DNA of 64,000 bases from Phaeovulum veldkampii DSM 11550 (lineage in GTDB: Bacteria; Pseudomonadota; Alphaproteobacteria; Rhodobacterales; Rhodobacteraceae). A program made the translations under genes and the position numbers. The stretch spans positions 1-64,000 of the forward strand of contig NZ_PZKF01000006.1 in the NCBI RefSeq assembly GCF_003034995.1, given 5' to 3'. The notes beneath the pieces are model-generated. The model did not search any database, was not told the origin of the DNA, and saw only the letters and a program-made list of their open reading frames with translations. Shown one piece after another: positions 19,996-28,774 of the stretch (positions within the stretch are counted from its first letter, which is position 1; every line of letters begins with the position of its first letter).

Positions 19996-21369
19996 TCAGC
20001 CCGCGATCCGGTCGAGCACGCGCACCCAGCTGCGTATGCCCTTGTGGAAGCATTCGAGGTCGTATTTCTCGTTCGGGGAATGGATCTGGTCGTCATCGCG
20101 GCCAAAGCCGATGAGCATCGCATCCATGCCGAGGATCGTCTTGAAATGTCCCGCGATCGGGATCGAGCCGCCGCAGCCCACGAAGGCGGCGAGGCGGCCC
20201 CATTCCTCGGTCAGCGCGGCGCGTGCCGCGTCAAAGGCGGGGTCGGAGATTTCCATCAGGCTCGCGCGGCTGGCGCCGTGGCCGTGAAACTCCACCCGGC
20301 AATCGGGCGGCAGCAGGCTTTGCACATGGGCGCGGAAGGAGGCGCGGATCGCCAGCGGGTCTTGCCCCGGCACCAGCCGGAAGCTGATCTTGGCATGGGC
20401 CTGCGCAGGCAACACCGTCTTGAACCCGTCGCCGGTGTAGCCGCCCCAGATCCCGTTCACCTCGCAGGTCGGGCGCGACCAGATCATTTCCAGCGGTGTG
20501 CGGTCCTGTTCGCCCGCGGGCGTCGTAAGGCCAACGTCGCCCAGAAACCGCGCATGGTCGAAGGCCAGCGCCTGCCACTGGGCGCGCACCTGTTCGGGCA
20601 ATTCCTGCACGCCCTCGTAAAAGCCCGGCAGAGTGATGCGGCCGGTGTCGTCATGCAGGCTGGCGATGATCCGCGCCAGCACCCGGACCGGGTTGATGGC
20701 GGCGCCGCCATACATGCCCGAATGCAGGTCTTTCGACGGGCCGGTGATGGTCAGCTCCTCGCCCAGAAGGCCGCGCAGCATGGTCACGATCGCGGGTTGA
20801 TCATCGGCGAAAAGGCCGGTGTCGCAGATCAGCGCCAGATCGGCGGTCAGTTCGGCCGCGTTTTCCTGCATGAAGGGCACCAGCGAGGGCGAGCCCGATT
20901 CCTCTTCGCCTTCAAGAAAAATTGTCAGGTTTCCGGGCAGTTGCCCGTGAACCGATTTCCATGCGCGGCAAGCCTCGATGAAGGTCATGAGCTGCCCCTT
21001 GTCATCCGAGGCGCCCCGTGCGCGGATCACTTTTCCGCGAGGCGTGTCCTCGATCTGGGGGGCGAAAGGGTCGCGGTCCCACAGTGACAGCGGGTCCACG
21101 GGCTGCACGTCGTAGTGGCCGTAGAACAGGATGTGGCGCCCCGCGCCCGGCGCATGGGCCACCACCATCGGGTGGCCGGACGTGGGCCGCAGCGCGGCGG
21201 AAAAACCCAGATCGGTCAGTTCGCGCACCAGCCAGCGGGCTGCTTCGGCACAGCTTTCCCTGTAGGCAGGGTCAGTGGAAATTGACGGAATCCTTAGCAA
21301 ATCCAGCAGCCTTGCCACTGCGTCGGGCAGGGTTTCGTCGATCCGGGTCAGGACGGTTTCAAGGCTCAT
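19996..21369 (-). CDS. M20-family zinc dipeptidase
   Basis: A 457 aa metallopeptidase of the M20 family, closest to the dipeptidase/carboxypeptidase branch that includes cytosolic nonspecific dipeptidases. Zinc ligands and catalytic residues are visible: His/Asp in HILFYGHYDVQPVDP, Asp in GASDDKGQLM, the Glu-Glu pair in FLEGEEESGSPS, Asp in ALICDTGLF and His in QIHSPNEKYDLECFHKGI. The dimerisation domain sits near residues 210-330. It most likely hydrolyses dipeptides in the cytoplasm. Exact substrate is unknown. It is transcribed alone, divergent from hemA. Confidence 0.88.
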   Translation of the reverse strand: MSLETVLTRIDETLPDAVARLLDLLRIPSISTDPAYRESCAEAARWLVRELTDLGFSAALRPTSGHPMVVAHAPGAGRHILFYGHYDVQPVDPLSLWDRDPFAPQIEDTPRGKVIRARGASDDKGQLMTFIEACRAWKSVHGQLPGNLTIFLEGEEESGSPSLVPFMQENAAELTADLALICDTGLFADDQPAIVTMLRGLLGEELTITGPSKDLHSGMYGGAAINPVRVLARIIASLHDDTGRITLPGFYEGVQELPEQVRAQWQALAFDHARFLGDVGLTTPAGEQDRTPLEMIWSRPTCEVNGIWGGYTGDGFKTVLPAQAHAKISFRLVPGQDPLAIRASFRAHVQSLLPPDCRVEFHGHGASRASLMEISDPAFDAARAALTEEWGRLAAFVGCGGSIPIAGHFKTILGMDAMLIGFGRDDDQIHSPNEKYDLECFHKGIRSWVRVLDRIAG

Positions 21370-21530
21370 CGCGGGCTCCCATTCAGATGCGGGTCGAACC
21401 TAACAGCCGGGGCGCGGCTGTCCAGAGGCGGGCCAGTGCGGAGCCGTGCAAGAGCGCGGGTGATCGGCCTTGATCATTGCGGGACGGGTTTCAAGGCCCC
21501 GCGTCAATTTATTCTTTCCCAAATCCCGAT

Positions 21531-21544
21531 TTGACTCGTATCAA
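21531..21544. promoter_or_regulatory. FNR/FnrL-type box before hemA
   Basis: TTGAC-TCGT-ATCAA matches nine of ten fixed bases of the FNR consensus TTGAT-N4-ATCAA. Its centre is 64 nt before the hemA ATG. A -10-like TTTAGG lies at 21565-21570, so a start near 21577-21579 would place the box near -41, the class II activator position. hemA of Rhodobacter species is known to be controlled by FnrL. Confidence 0.75.
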
Positions 21545-21601
21545 AGCAGGACTTTGGCGCAGCCTTTAGGGCTGTCCCCAGCGACTAGCGAGGGAAATGA
21601 C

Positions 21602-22831
21602 ATGGATTTCAACCAGGCACTCGATCGGGCGATTGGACGTCTGCACGAAGAGGGGCGCTACCGCACCTTCATCGACATCGAACGGCAGAAAGGCGCCTTC
21701 CCGAAAGCGGTCTGGAGCCGTCCTGACGGCACGACCAAAGACATCACCGTCTGGTGTGGCAACGACTATCTGGGCATGGGCCAGCACCCCACCGTTCTGG
21801 CCGCGATGCATGAGGCGCTGGATTCCACCGGCGCCGGTTCGGGCGGCACCCGCAACATTTCGGGCACCACCGTTTACCACAAGCGTCTGGAAGCCGAGAT
21901 CGCCGACCTGCATCACAAGGAGGCGGCGCTGGTGTTTTCGTCGGCCTATGTGGCCAATGACGCGACGCTGAGCACGCTGCCGCAGATTTTCCCGGGGCTG
22001 ATCACCTATTCCGACAGCCTCAACCACGCCTCGATGATCGAGGGTATCCGCCGCCACGGCGGCCAGCGGCGGATTTTCCGCCACAATGACGTGGCTCACC
22101 TGCGCGAACTGCTGGAAGCTGACGATCCCGAGGCGCCGAAGATGATTGCCTTCGAATCCGTCTATTCGATGGATGGCGATTTCGGCCCGATCTCGGAAAT
22201 CTGCGACCTGGCCGAGGAATTCGGCGCGCTGACCTATATTGACGAGGTTCATGCCGTGGGCATGTATGGCCCCCGCGGCGCGGGCGTGGCCGAGCGTGAC
22301 GGGCTGATGGACCGGATCGACATCATCAACGCCACGCTGGGCAAGGCCTTTGGCGTGTTCGGCGGCTATATCGCGGCATCGGCCAAGATGGTTGATGCGG
22401 TGCGCAGCTATGCCAAGGGGTTCATCTTCTCGACCTCGCTGCCACCGGCGATTGCGGCCGGGGCGCAGGCCTCGATCGCCTTCCTCAAGACCGCCGAAGG
22501 GCAGAAACTGCGCGACGCGCAGCAGTTGCACGCGCGTGTGCTGAAGATGCGGCTGAAGGGGCTGGGGATGCCGATCATCGACCACGGCAGCCATATCGTG
22601 CCGGTTCACGTCGGTAACCCGGTTCACTGCAAGGCGCTGTCGGATATGCTGCTGGAAGATTTCGGCATCTATGTGCAGCCGATCAACTTCCCCACCGTGC
22701 CGCGCGGAACCGAGCGTCTGCGCTTTACGCCCTCGCCGGTGCACGATCTGGGGCAGATTGATCATCTTGTGCGCGCGATGGATTCGCTTTGGGCCCGCTG
22801 TGCGCTGAATCGCGCCGAGAACATCGCCTGA
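21602..22831 (+). CDS. hemA: 5-aminolevulinate synthase (C4 pathway)
   Basis: Condenses glycine with succinyl-CoA to give 5-aminolevulinate, the first tetrapyrrole precursor. The 409 aa PLP enzyme is normal length. It shows [47 protein letters not shown], the PLP aspartate stretch [21 protein letters not shown], and the PLP lysine at about residue 248 in [13 protein letters not shown]. Presence of this form is typical of alphaproteobacteria. GAGGGAAATGAC precedes the ATG. The FNR-type box upstream suggests oxygen-dependent control. Confidence 0.97.
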   Translation: MDFNQALDRAIGRLHEEGRYRTFIDIERQKGAFPKAVWSRPDGTTKDITVWCGNDYLGMGQHPTVLAAMHEALDSTGAGSGGTRNISGTTVYHKRLEAEIADLHHKEAALVFSSAYVANDATLSTLPQIFPGLITYSDSLNHASMIEGIRRHGGQRRIFRHNDVAHLRELLEADDPEAPKMIAFESVYSMDGDFGPISEICDLAEEFGALTYIDEVHAVGMYGPRGAGVAERDGLMDRIDIINATLGKAFGVFGGYIAASAKMVDAVRSYAKGFIFSTSLPPAIAAGAQASIAFLKTAEGQKLRDAQQLHARVLKMRLKGLGMPIIDHGSHIVPVHVGNPVHCKALSDMLLEDFGIYVQPINFPTVPRGTERLRFTPSPVHDLGQIDHLVRAMDSLWARCALNRAENIA

Positions 22832-22911
22832 GATGTTTTCTGCCGATGCATCCCTCGCGCTCCTGTGATACCGAAATTACAAGAGGTCGGTATTTAACGG
22901 CTCGATTCGTC

Positions 22912-22917
22912 TATAAC
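22912..22917 (+). promoter_or_regulatory. possible -10 element before the RodZ-like gene
   Basis: TATAAC in a comparatively A/T-rich patch (22872-22925) that stands out from the surrounding coding GC content, 26 nt before the ATG. The -35 region is poor. Low-confidence call. Confidence 0.3.
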
Positions 22918-22942
22918 TTGGGCATCGAGAAAGAGGCGGGGC

Positions 22943-24190
22943 ATGATCGGGCGGAGGGGTTCACCTTCGGTGCAGCAGGTTGACGGGCCGAAAGGCTTTG
23001 ACGATTTTGACCTGCGGCTAGGGGATATGATGCGTGGCGAACGCGCCACGCTGGCCAAATCCTTGCTTGATGTGCAGCGCGAGTTGCGCATCAAGGCTGC
23101 CTATATCGCCGCTATCGAAAATGGCGATATTGCAGCCTTTGACACCCCCAGCTTTATTGCGGGATATGTCCGGTCTTATGCGCGCTATCTGGGGATGGAC
23201 CCGGATCGGGCGTTCGAACGCTTTTGCCGCGAGGCGGGCTTTGTGCCGACCCATGGCATGGCCGCGGCCGCGTCCGGCCCCAAACCGCAGCGCCGCCCGG
23301 CCGACCCGGCCGAGGCGCTCGCCAACCCCAACGCTGCTTTTGTGCCGCGCGCCGAGCCGTTCTGGTCAAAGATCGAACCGCGCGCCGTCGGGTCGCTGAT
23401 GGTTCTGGTCGCTCTGGCGGGCGGGTTGGGCTACGGCGGCTGGACCGTTCTGCAAGAGGTGCAGCGCGTGCAACTTGCCCCGGTCGATCAGGCGCCCGGC
23501 GTGGTGGCCATGCTCGACCCGCTGGAGGGTGCGCCGATGCTGGCCGAGGCCAGCGATACCGCCCCCGTTCTGCCGGGCGCCGAGGCGCTGGATCGTCTTT
23601 ACCGCCCGCAGGCTCTGGAAACGCCGGTTCTGGTGGCCCGCGATGGCCCGATCGCCGCGATCGACCCGCGTCAGGCGGGCGTTCTGGCCGCGCCGATGCC
23701 CGACAGCGGCCTTGGCCCGGTGATGACCGGCGGCGGTTCGGGGCTGATGTTGGCCGAGACGGACGATCTGTCGGAACAGCCTGCGGTGCGCACCATTGCC
23801 GCCGACGCACCCGAGGTGGAGTTGGTCGCGGTGCGCCCGGCCTGGGTGCGGGTGCAGGCACAAGATGGCACCGTGATTCTGGAAAAGGTGCTGGATGCGG
23901 GGGAACGCTTTGCACTGCCCAGGCTGGAACAACCGCCGCTGCTGCGCGCGGGTGAATCGGGCGCCGTCTATTTCGCGGTGAACGGCGAAACCTATGGCCC
24001 GGCGGGCAAGCGCGGCGAAGTGACCAAGAACATCGAACTGTCGCCCGCGGCGCTGACCGGCAAATATGCGTTGGCAGACCCTGCCGCAGATGCCGATCTG
24101 GCCCGCGCGACCAATGTGGCGCAGGCCGCGCCCGCGATGCTGGCGCCCGATCTGCCGCGGCCGGTCAGCCGCCCTGCGCCCAGCGAATAG
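22943..24190 (+). CDS. RodZ-like HTH membrane protein
   Basis: A 415 aa protein with the RodZ plan. It has a cytoplasmic helix-turn-helix ([60 protein letters not shown], residues ~27-85), a proline-rich linker, and one membrane helix near residue 150 ([18 protein letters not shown]). A long periplasmic part ends in a DUF4115-type domain ([30 protein letters not shown], residues ~295-360). RodZ couples MreB to the wall elongation machine. The gene lies directly before ispG, the usual alphaproteobacterial arrangement. The periplasmic region is longer than in E. coli RodZ. Confidence 0.8.
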   Translation: MIGRRGSPSVQQVDGPKGFDDFDLRLGDMMRGERATLAKSLLDVQRELRIKAAYIAAIENGDIAAFDTPSFIAGYVRSYARYLGMDPDRAFERFCREAGFVPTHGMAAAASGPKPQRRPADPAEALANPNAAFVPRAEPFWSKIEPRAVGSLMVLVALAGGLGYGGWTVLQEVQRVQLAPVDQAPGVVAMLDPLEGAPMLAEASDTAPVLPGAEALDRLYRPQALETPVLVARDGPIAAIDPRQAGVLAAPMPDSGLGPVMTGGGSGLMLAETDDLSEQPAVRTIAADAPEVELVAVRPAWVRVQAQDGTVILEKVLDAGERFALPRLEQPPLLRAGESGAVYFAVNGETYGPAGKRGEVTKNIELSPAALTGKYALADPAADADLARATNVAQAAPAMLAPDLPRPVSRPAPSE

Positions 24191-24270
24191 GTCGCAGCGC
24201 GGGCACGGTTGCCCGCGCGCCCGCACTGGCCTATCTGTGGTGCAGACATACTGACCCCGAGGGTTTTCCG

Positions 24271-25392
24271 ATGCACAATCCTGTCCGCCCCTGGCGCAAT
24301 ATCGAACGGCGCAAATCGCGCCAGATCATGGTGGGCAAGGTGCCGGTCGGGGGCGATGCGCCGATTTCGGTGCAGACCATGACCAACACCATCACCTCGG
24401 ATGTGAGGGCGACGCTGGATCAGGTTCTGCGCGCCGCCGAGGTGGGGGCCGATATCGTCCGCATCTCGACCCCTGACGAAGACTCGACCCGCGCCCTGAA
24501 GGAAATCTGCCGCGAAAGCCCTGTGCCGATCGTGGCCGACATCCATTTTCACTACAAGCGCGCGATCGAGGCCGCCGAGGCGGGCGCCGCCTGTCTGCGC
24601 ATCAACCCCGGCAACATCGGCGATGCGCGCCGCGTCGCCGAGGTGGTGAAGGCCGCCAAGGATCACGGCTGCTCGATCAGGATCGGGGTGAACGCGGGGT
24701 CGCTGGAAAAGCATCTGCTGGAAAAATACGGCGAGCCGTGCCCCGAGGCGATGGTGGAAAGCGGTCTGGACCACGTCAAGATTTTGCAAGACCACGATTT
24801 CCACGAATTCAAGATCTCGGTGAAGGCGTCGGATGTGTTTCTGGCCGCTGCCGCCTATCAGGCGCTGGCCGAGGCGACCGATGCCCCCCTGCATCTGGGC
24901 ATTACCGAGGCGGGTGGCCTGATGGCGGGCACGGTGAAATCGGCTGTGGGCCTGGGCAACCTTTTGTGGGCCGGGATCGGCGACACGATCCGGGTCAGCC
25001 TGTCGGCCGATCCGGTCGAAGAGGTGAAGGTCGGCTACGAAATCCTGAAGTCGCTGGGTCTGCGCACCCGCGGTGTGCAGATCATTTCCTGCCCGTCTTG
25101 CGCGCGGCAGGGGTTTGACGTGATCAAGACGGTCGAGGCGCTGGAAAAGCGGCTGGAACACATCAAGACGCCGATGAGCCTGTCAATCATAGGTTGTGTG
25201 GTGAACGGCCCCGGTGAGGCGCTGATGACCGATATCGGCTTTACCGGCGGCGGGTCGGGGTCGGGTATGGTCTATCTTGCGGGCAAGCAGGATCACAAGC
25301 TGTCGAACGACAAGATGATTGACCACATCGTGCAACTGGTCGAGGAACGCGCGGCCCGGATCGAAGCCGAACAGGCCGAAGCCGCCGAGTGA
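24271..25392 (+). CDS. ispG: 4-hydroxy-3-methylbut-2-enyl diphosphate synthase
   Basis: Fe-S enzyme of the MEP isoprenoid pathway (also called gcpE). At 373 aa it is the two-domain bacterial form: a TIM-barrel with [45 protein letters not shown] and ITEAGG, and a C-terminal cluster domain with [12 protein letters not shown] and [12 protein letters not shown], giving the three cysteines of the [4Fe-4S] cluster. The ATG is 80 nt after the RodZ-like gene. A perfect terminator hairpin follows. Confidence 0.97.
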   Translation: MHNPVRPWRNIERRKSRQIMVGKVPVGGDAPISVQTMTNTITSDVRATLDQVLRAAEVGADIVRISTPDEDSTRALKEICRESPVPIVADIHFHYKRAIEAAEAGAACLRINPGNIGDARRVAEVVKAAKDHGCSIRIGVNAGSLEKHLLEKYGEPCPEAMVESGLDHVKILQDHDFHEFKISVKASDVFLAAAAYQALAEATDAPLHLGITEAGGLMAGTVKSAVGLGNLLWAGIGDTIRVSLSADPVEEVKVGYEILKSLGLRTRGVQIISCPSCARQGFDVIKTVEALEKRLEHIKTPMSLSIIGCVVNGPGEALMTDIGFTGGGSGSGMVYLAGKQDHKLSNDKMIDHIVQLVEERAARIEAEQAEAAE

Positions 25393-25412
25393 TTGCCCGG
25401 CCGGGGCGGGGC

Positions 25413-25437
25413 AAGCGCCGGGCATCGCCCGGCGCTT
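25413..25437. terminator. bidirectional terminator between ispG and DsbA-like gene
   Basis: Perfect 11-bp stem (AAGCGCCGGGC / GCCCGGCGCTT) with a 3-nt loop ATC, 20 nt after the ispG stop and 10 nt from the stop of the gene on the other strand. Short A and T flanks on both sides suit termination in either direction. Confidence 0.72.
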
Positions 25438-25447
25438 TGGTCTTGGG

Positions 25448-26197
25448 TCAACCGCGTTCTTCGCCGACCAGCGCCTGCATGCCCTGCAGTGGCAGGTAGC
25501 CGCGCAGCAACTGCCCGCCCAGCACAAAGGTCGGCGTGCCTGAAATCCGCATCCGCTCGGCCAGTTGGTGATTGGCGCGCAGCACCGCCGTTACCTCTTC
25601 CTCGTTCATCCGTTTCAAGATCGCCGGGGCATCAAGCTTCAGGTCTTCGGCCAGCCGGGTCAGGCTCTCCAGCGTGACGGCGCCGCGGAAGGCAATCAGC
25701 CGGTCATGCGCGGTCTTGTAGGCCGCATCCCCCGCCAGTTGCTTGACCGCCACTGCAAACCGCGCCGACAGGTCGGATTCTGCGCCAAGGATCGGAAATT
25801 CCTTCATGATCAGGCGGATGTTGCCGTCCGACTTGACCAGTTCGGCGACCTCATCATGCGCCTTGCGGCAGTAGGAACAGCGGTAATCGACAAATTCGAC
25901 CAGCGTCACATCCCCTGTAAGGTTGCCGCCGACCCAGGAATGGCCATCCTCGAAGATGTCTTTCGCATTGGTCTGGACCAGAACCTTGTCATTCTCGGAT
26001 TCCGCGGCCTGCTGGCGTTCTTCCAGCACTCCGATCGCCTCGACCAGAACCTGGGGGTTCTCCATCAGATAGGCTTTGACCGCCTCGCCAAAGGCCGCGC
26101 GTTCGGTCTCGGTCATGGCGGCGGGGTCGAAGGCGGCGGCCGGGCCGGCCAGAAGGGCCGCCGACAGGGCGAGGGCGGCAAGGGGCGTGCGGGTCAT
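25448..26197 (-). CDS. DsbA-family periplasmic thiol oxidoreductase
   Basis: A 249 aa secreted protein with a signal peptide (PLAALALSAALLAGPAAA, cleavage near residue 22). A helical N-terminal region follows, then a thioredoxin fold with the CxxC active site in FVDYRCSYCRKAHDEV (Cys-Ser-Tyr-Cys) and the cis-Pro loop RISGTPTFVLGGQLL. The layout matches ScsC/BcfH-like and Com1-type DsbA relatives, which oxidise or isomerise disulfides. Start at 26197 has AGGACAG upstream and gives a complete signal peptide; the frame extends to 26338 but overlaps the divergent aminotransferase start. Confidence 0.88.
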   Translation of the reverse strand: MTRTPLAALALSAALLAGPAAAFDPAAMTETERAAFGEAVKAYLMENPQVLVEAIGVLEERQQAAESENDKVLVQTNAKDIFEDGHSWVGGNLTGDVTLVEFVDYRCSYCRKAHDEVAELVKSDGNIRLIMKEFPILGAESDLSARFAVAVKQLAGDAAYKTAHDRLIAFRGAVTLESLTRLAEDLKLDAPAILKRMNEEEVTAVLRANHQLAERMRISGTPTFVLGGQLLRGYLPLQGMQALVGEERG

Positions 26198-26325
26198 GGG
26201 CTGTCCTGTATTTCCGTTCGGGTTGCGCGCAGCATCGCGGTGCGGGAGTGGAATGGCAAGGTGGCATCCTTGACCTTCGCCCCCTGCGCTGGAATACCGG
26301 GCCAGTTGCAGCCTAGGAGCAGCCG

Positions 26326-27471
26326 ATGCGATCCTCAACCCGTGGTCAGGTCGATCCCTTCATCGTGATGGATGTGATGGAGGCTGCGCGTGCGGCCGAA
26401 GCCGCCGGGCGCCATGTGATCCACATGGAGGTGGGCCAACCCTCGACGCCCGCGCCCGCCGCCGCGCGCGCAGCCCTAGCCCGCGCGCTGGAAACCGACG
26501 CGCTGGGCTATACCGTGGCGCTGGGCCTGCCTGCGCTGCGCGAGGGTATCGCGGGGCTGTATCGCCGCTGGTATGGCGTCGATCTGGACCCGGCGCGGGT
26601 GATCGTGACGCCGGGGTCGTCGGGGGCGTTCCTGCTGGCCTTTGCGGCCTTGTTCGACGCAGGCGACCGGGTGGCGCTGGGCGAGCCGGGCTATCCGTCG
26701 TATCGGCAGATCCTGCGCGCGATGAGCCTGACGCCGGTGGGCATTCAGACCCGCGCCGAGGACCGGTTCCAGCCGCGCCCCGATGATATTCCCGCCGATG
26801 TGGCAGGGCTGATCGTGGCCTCGCCCGGCAACCCTTCGGGCACGATGCTGGGGCATGATGCGTTGGGCGCGCTGGTGCGGGCGGCGGCGGATCGGGGCAT
26901 CGCCTTTGTGTCGGATGAAATCTACCACGGCCTGCATTACGAAGACCGCGCGGTTTCGGCGCTGGAACTGTCGAACGATGTCTATGTGATCAACTCGTTT
27001 TCCAAGTATTTCAGCATGACCGGCTGGCGCGTGGGCTGGATGGTGGTGCCCGAAGATCACATCCGCACGGTCGAACGGCTGGCGCAGAACATGTTCATCT
27101 GCCCGCCGCACGCCAGCCAGATCGCGGCGCTGGCGGCGCTGGACTGCATCGACGAGCTGGAAGCGAACCGCGCGGTTTACGCCGAAAACCGCCGGCTGAT
27201 GCTGGAGGGGCTGCCAAAGGCGGGGTTTACAAAGATCGCGCCGCCCGACGGGGCGTTTTACATCTATGCCGATGTGTCGGACCTGACCGATGACAGCCTG
27301 CGATTTGCGGCTGAAATTCTTGAAAAGACAGGCGTTGCGGTGACGCCGGGGCTGGATTTCGATCCCCGGCGCGGGGCGCACACGTTGCGGTTTTCCTATG
27401 CGCGCGCCACCGCTGACATCCGTGAGGGGCTGGCGCGGCTGGCAACCTATATGGCGGCGCGGGGCCGATGA
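26326..27471 (+). CDS. class I/II PLP aminotransferase
   Basis: A 381 aa fold-type I aminotransferase. Features include VGQPSTPAPAAARAAL, GYTVALGLPALREGIAGLYRRWYG, IVTPGSSGAFLLAF, ASPGNPSGTMLG, the PLP-contacting SDEIYHGLHY, and the PLP lysine in VINSFSKYFSMTGWRVGW. The final FSYARATADIREGLARL contains the carboxylate-binding Arg. It resembles aspartate/aromatic aminotransferases of the Ib group; substrate is not determined. Its stop overlaps the amiC start (ATGA), suggesting co-translation with a wall hydrolase. Confidence 0.88.
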   Translation: MRSSTRGQVDPFIVMDVMEAARAAEAAGRHVIHMEVGQPSTPAPAAARAALARALETDALGYTVALGLPALREGIAGLYRRWYGVDLDPARVIVTPGSSGAFLLAFAALFDAGDRVALGEPGYPSYRQILRAMSLTPVGIQTRAEDRFQPRPDDIPADVAGLIVASPGNPSGTMLGHDALGALVRAAADRGIAFVSDEIYHGLHYEDRAVSALELSNDVYVINSFSKYFSMTGWRVGWMVVPEDHIRTVERLAQNMFICPPHASQIAALAALDCIDELEANRAVYAENRRLMLEGLPKAGFTKIAPPDGAFYIYADVSDLTDDSLRFAAEILEKTGVAVTPGLDFDPRRGAHTLRFSYARATADIREGLARLATYMAARGR

Positions 27472-28688
27472 TCTGCTGGGCGCGCTATCTGCTGGCGGCG
27501 CTGGTGCTGGGGCTGGCCCTTGTGGGCGGTGCCCCCGCGCAGGACCGTTCTGCGCTGGCGCGGCTGGAGCCGGTGCGCAGCGCTATCGTGGACGAGGGCC
27601 GCGGGATCGCCGTTGATCTGGGGCTAAGCCAGCCGGTGCCGTGGCGCGTTTATTTGCTGGATGCGCCGCCCCGGCTGGTGATGGATTTCCGCGAGGTTGA
27701 TTTCTCGGCCGCCCGGTCCGAGGCGCTGGAACATTCCGACCGTGTCGTGGCGCTGCGCTGGGGGCCGATCCGGCCGGGCTGGTCGCGGCTGGTGGCGGAA
27801 CTGTCGGGGCCGTTCAACGTGACACTGGCCGAGGCCCGGACCGAAGACGAGGCGCTGGTGCGGGTCCGGCTGGCACCCGCCAGCCCCGAGGATTTTGCCG
27901 CGCGGACCGGCGCCCCCGCCTCGGCGCTGTGGGATCTGCCGCAGCCCGCCCCGGTCGATGCGCCGCGTCGCCGCCAGACCGGGGCCGAGGCGCTGAAGAT
28001 CGTGCTCGACCCCGGCCACGGTGGCATCGACCCCGGCGCCGAGGCCGATGGCGTCAGCGAGGCGGTTCTGGTGCTGACGTTTGCGCGCGATCTGCAAGAC
28101 CGCCTGCGCCGCGCCGGAATGCGCGTGGTCATGACGCGCGAGGAAAACGTCTTTGTGCCGCTGGAAACCCGCATGTCGGTGGCGCGCGCCGCGGGGGCCG
28201 ATCTGTTCTTGTCGCTGCATGCCGATGCGCTGGCCGAGGGCGAAGCGGCGGGCGCTACCGTCTATCTGCTGGCCGAAGAGGCCAGCGAGGCCGCCGCGCA
28301 ACGGCTGGCCGAACGCCACGACCGGGCCGACCTGCTGGCAGGCGTCGATCTGGAGGGCCACGACGACGAGGTGGCGGCGGTGCTGATGGAACTGGCGCGG
28401 GCCGAAACCGCGCCGCGTTCGCAACGGCTGGCGCTGGCGCTGGAGGGGGCGATCAAGGGCGCCGGGCTGAAGATGCACAAGCGCGCGATTCAGGCCGCCG
28501 AGTTTTCGGTGCTGAAATCGCCCGATATCCCCTCGGTGCTGCTGGAACTGGGCTTCATGTCGTCGGCCGCCGATCGCGCGCGGCTGATCGACCCGGTCTG
28601 GCGCGGTCAGATGGCCGATGCGATTGTGGCGGCGATTGCCCTATGGGCGCGCGGCGACGCGGCCGAGGCGCAGATGATCCGCCAATAG
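27468..28688 (+). CDS. amiC: N-acetylmuramoyl-L-alanine amidase with AMIN domain
   Basis: Periplasmic zinc amidase that cleaves septal peptidoglycan. The 406 aa protein has a signal peptide (LLAALVLGLALVGGAPAQ), an AMIN domain (residues ~35-140, VPWRVYLLDAPPRLVMDFREVDF) and an Amidase_3 domain. That domain has zinc ligands in LDPGHGGIDPGAE, SLHADAL and the catalytic Glu in SVLLELGFMS. An extended helical insert (RLAERHDRADLLAGVDLEG) would be the autoinhibitory element relieved by EnvC/NlpD-type activators; an M23 protein of that class is encoded at 33110-34435. PBP1A follows downstream. Confidence 0.93.
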   Translation: MICWARYLLAALVLGLALVGGAPAQDRSALARLEPVRSAIVDEGRGIAVDLGLSQPVPWRVYLLDAPPRLVMDFREVDFSAARSEALEHSDRVVALRWGPIRPGWSRLVAELSGPFNVTLAEARTEDEALVRVRLAPASPEDFAARTGAPASALWDLPQPAPVDAPRRRQTGAEALKIVLDPGHGGIDPGAEADGVSEAVLVLTFARDLQDRLRRAGMRVVMTREENVFVPLETRMSVARAAGADLFLSLHADALAEGEAAGATVYLLAEEASEAAAQRLAERHDRADLLAGVDLEGHDDEVAAVLMELARAETAPRSQRLALALEGAIKGAGLKMHKRAIQAAEFSVLKSPDIPSVLLELGFMSSAADRARLIDPVWRGQMADAIVAAIALWARGDAAEAQMIRQ

Positions 28689-28774
28689 GCGGTGCGCCGC
28701 CCGGCTGACACCGAGTTGTTTTGACCCTGCCCGCGCGCGGCGGTATAGCGGGGTGTCCGTTTGTGGGGGTGCCC

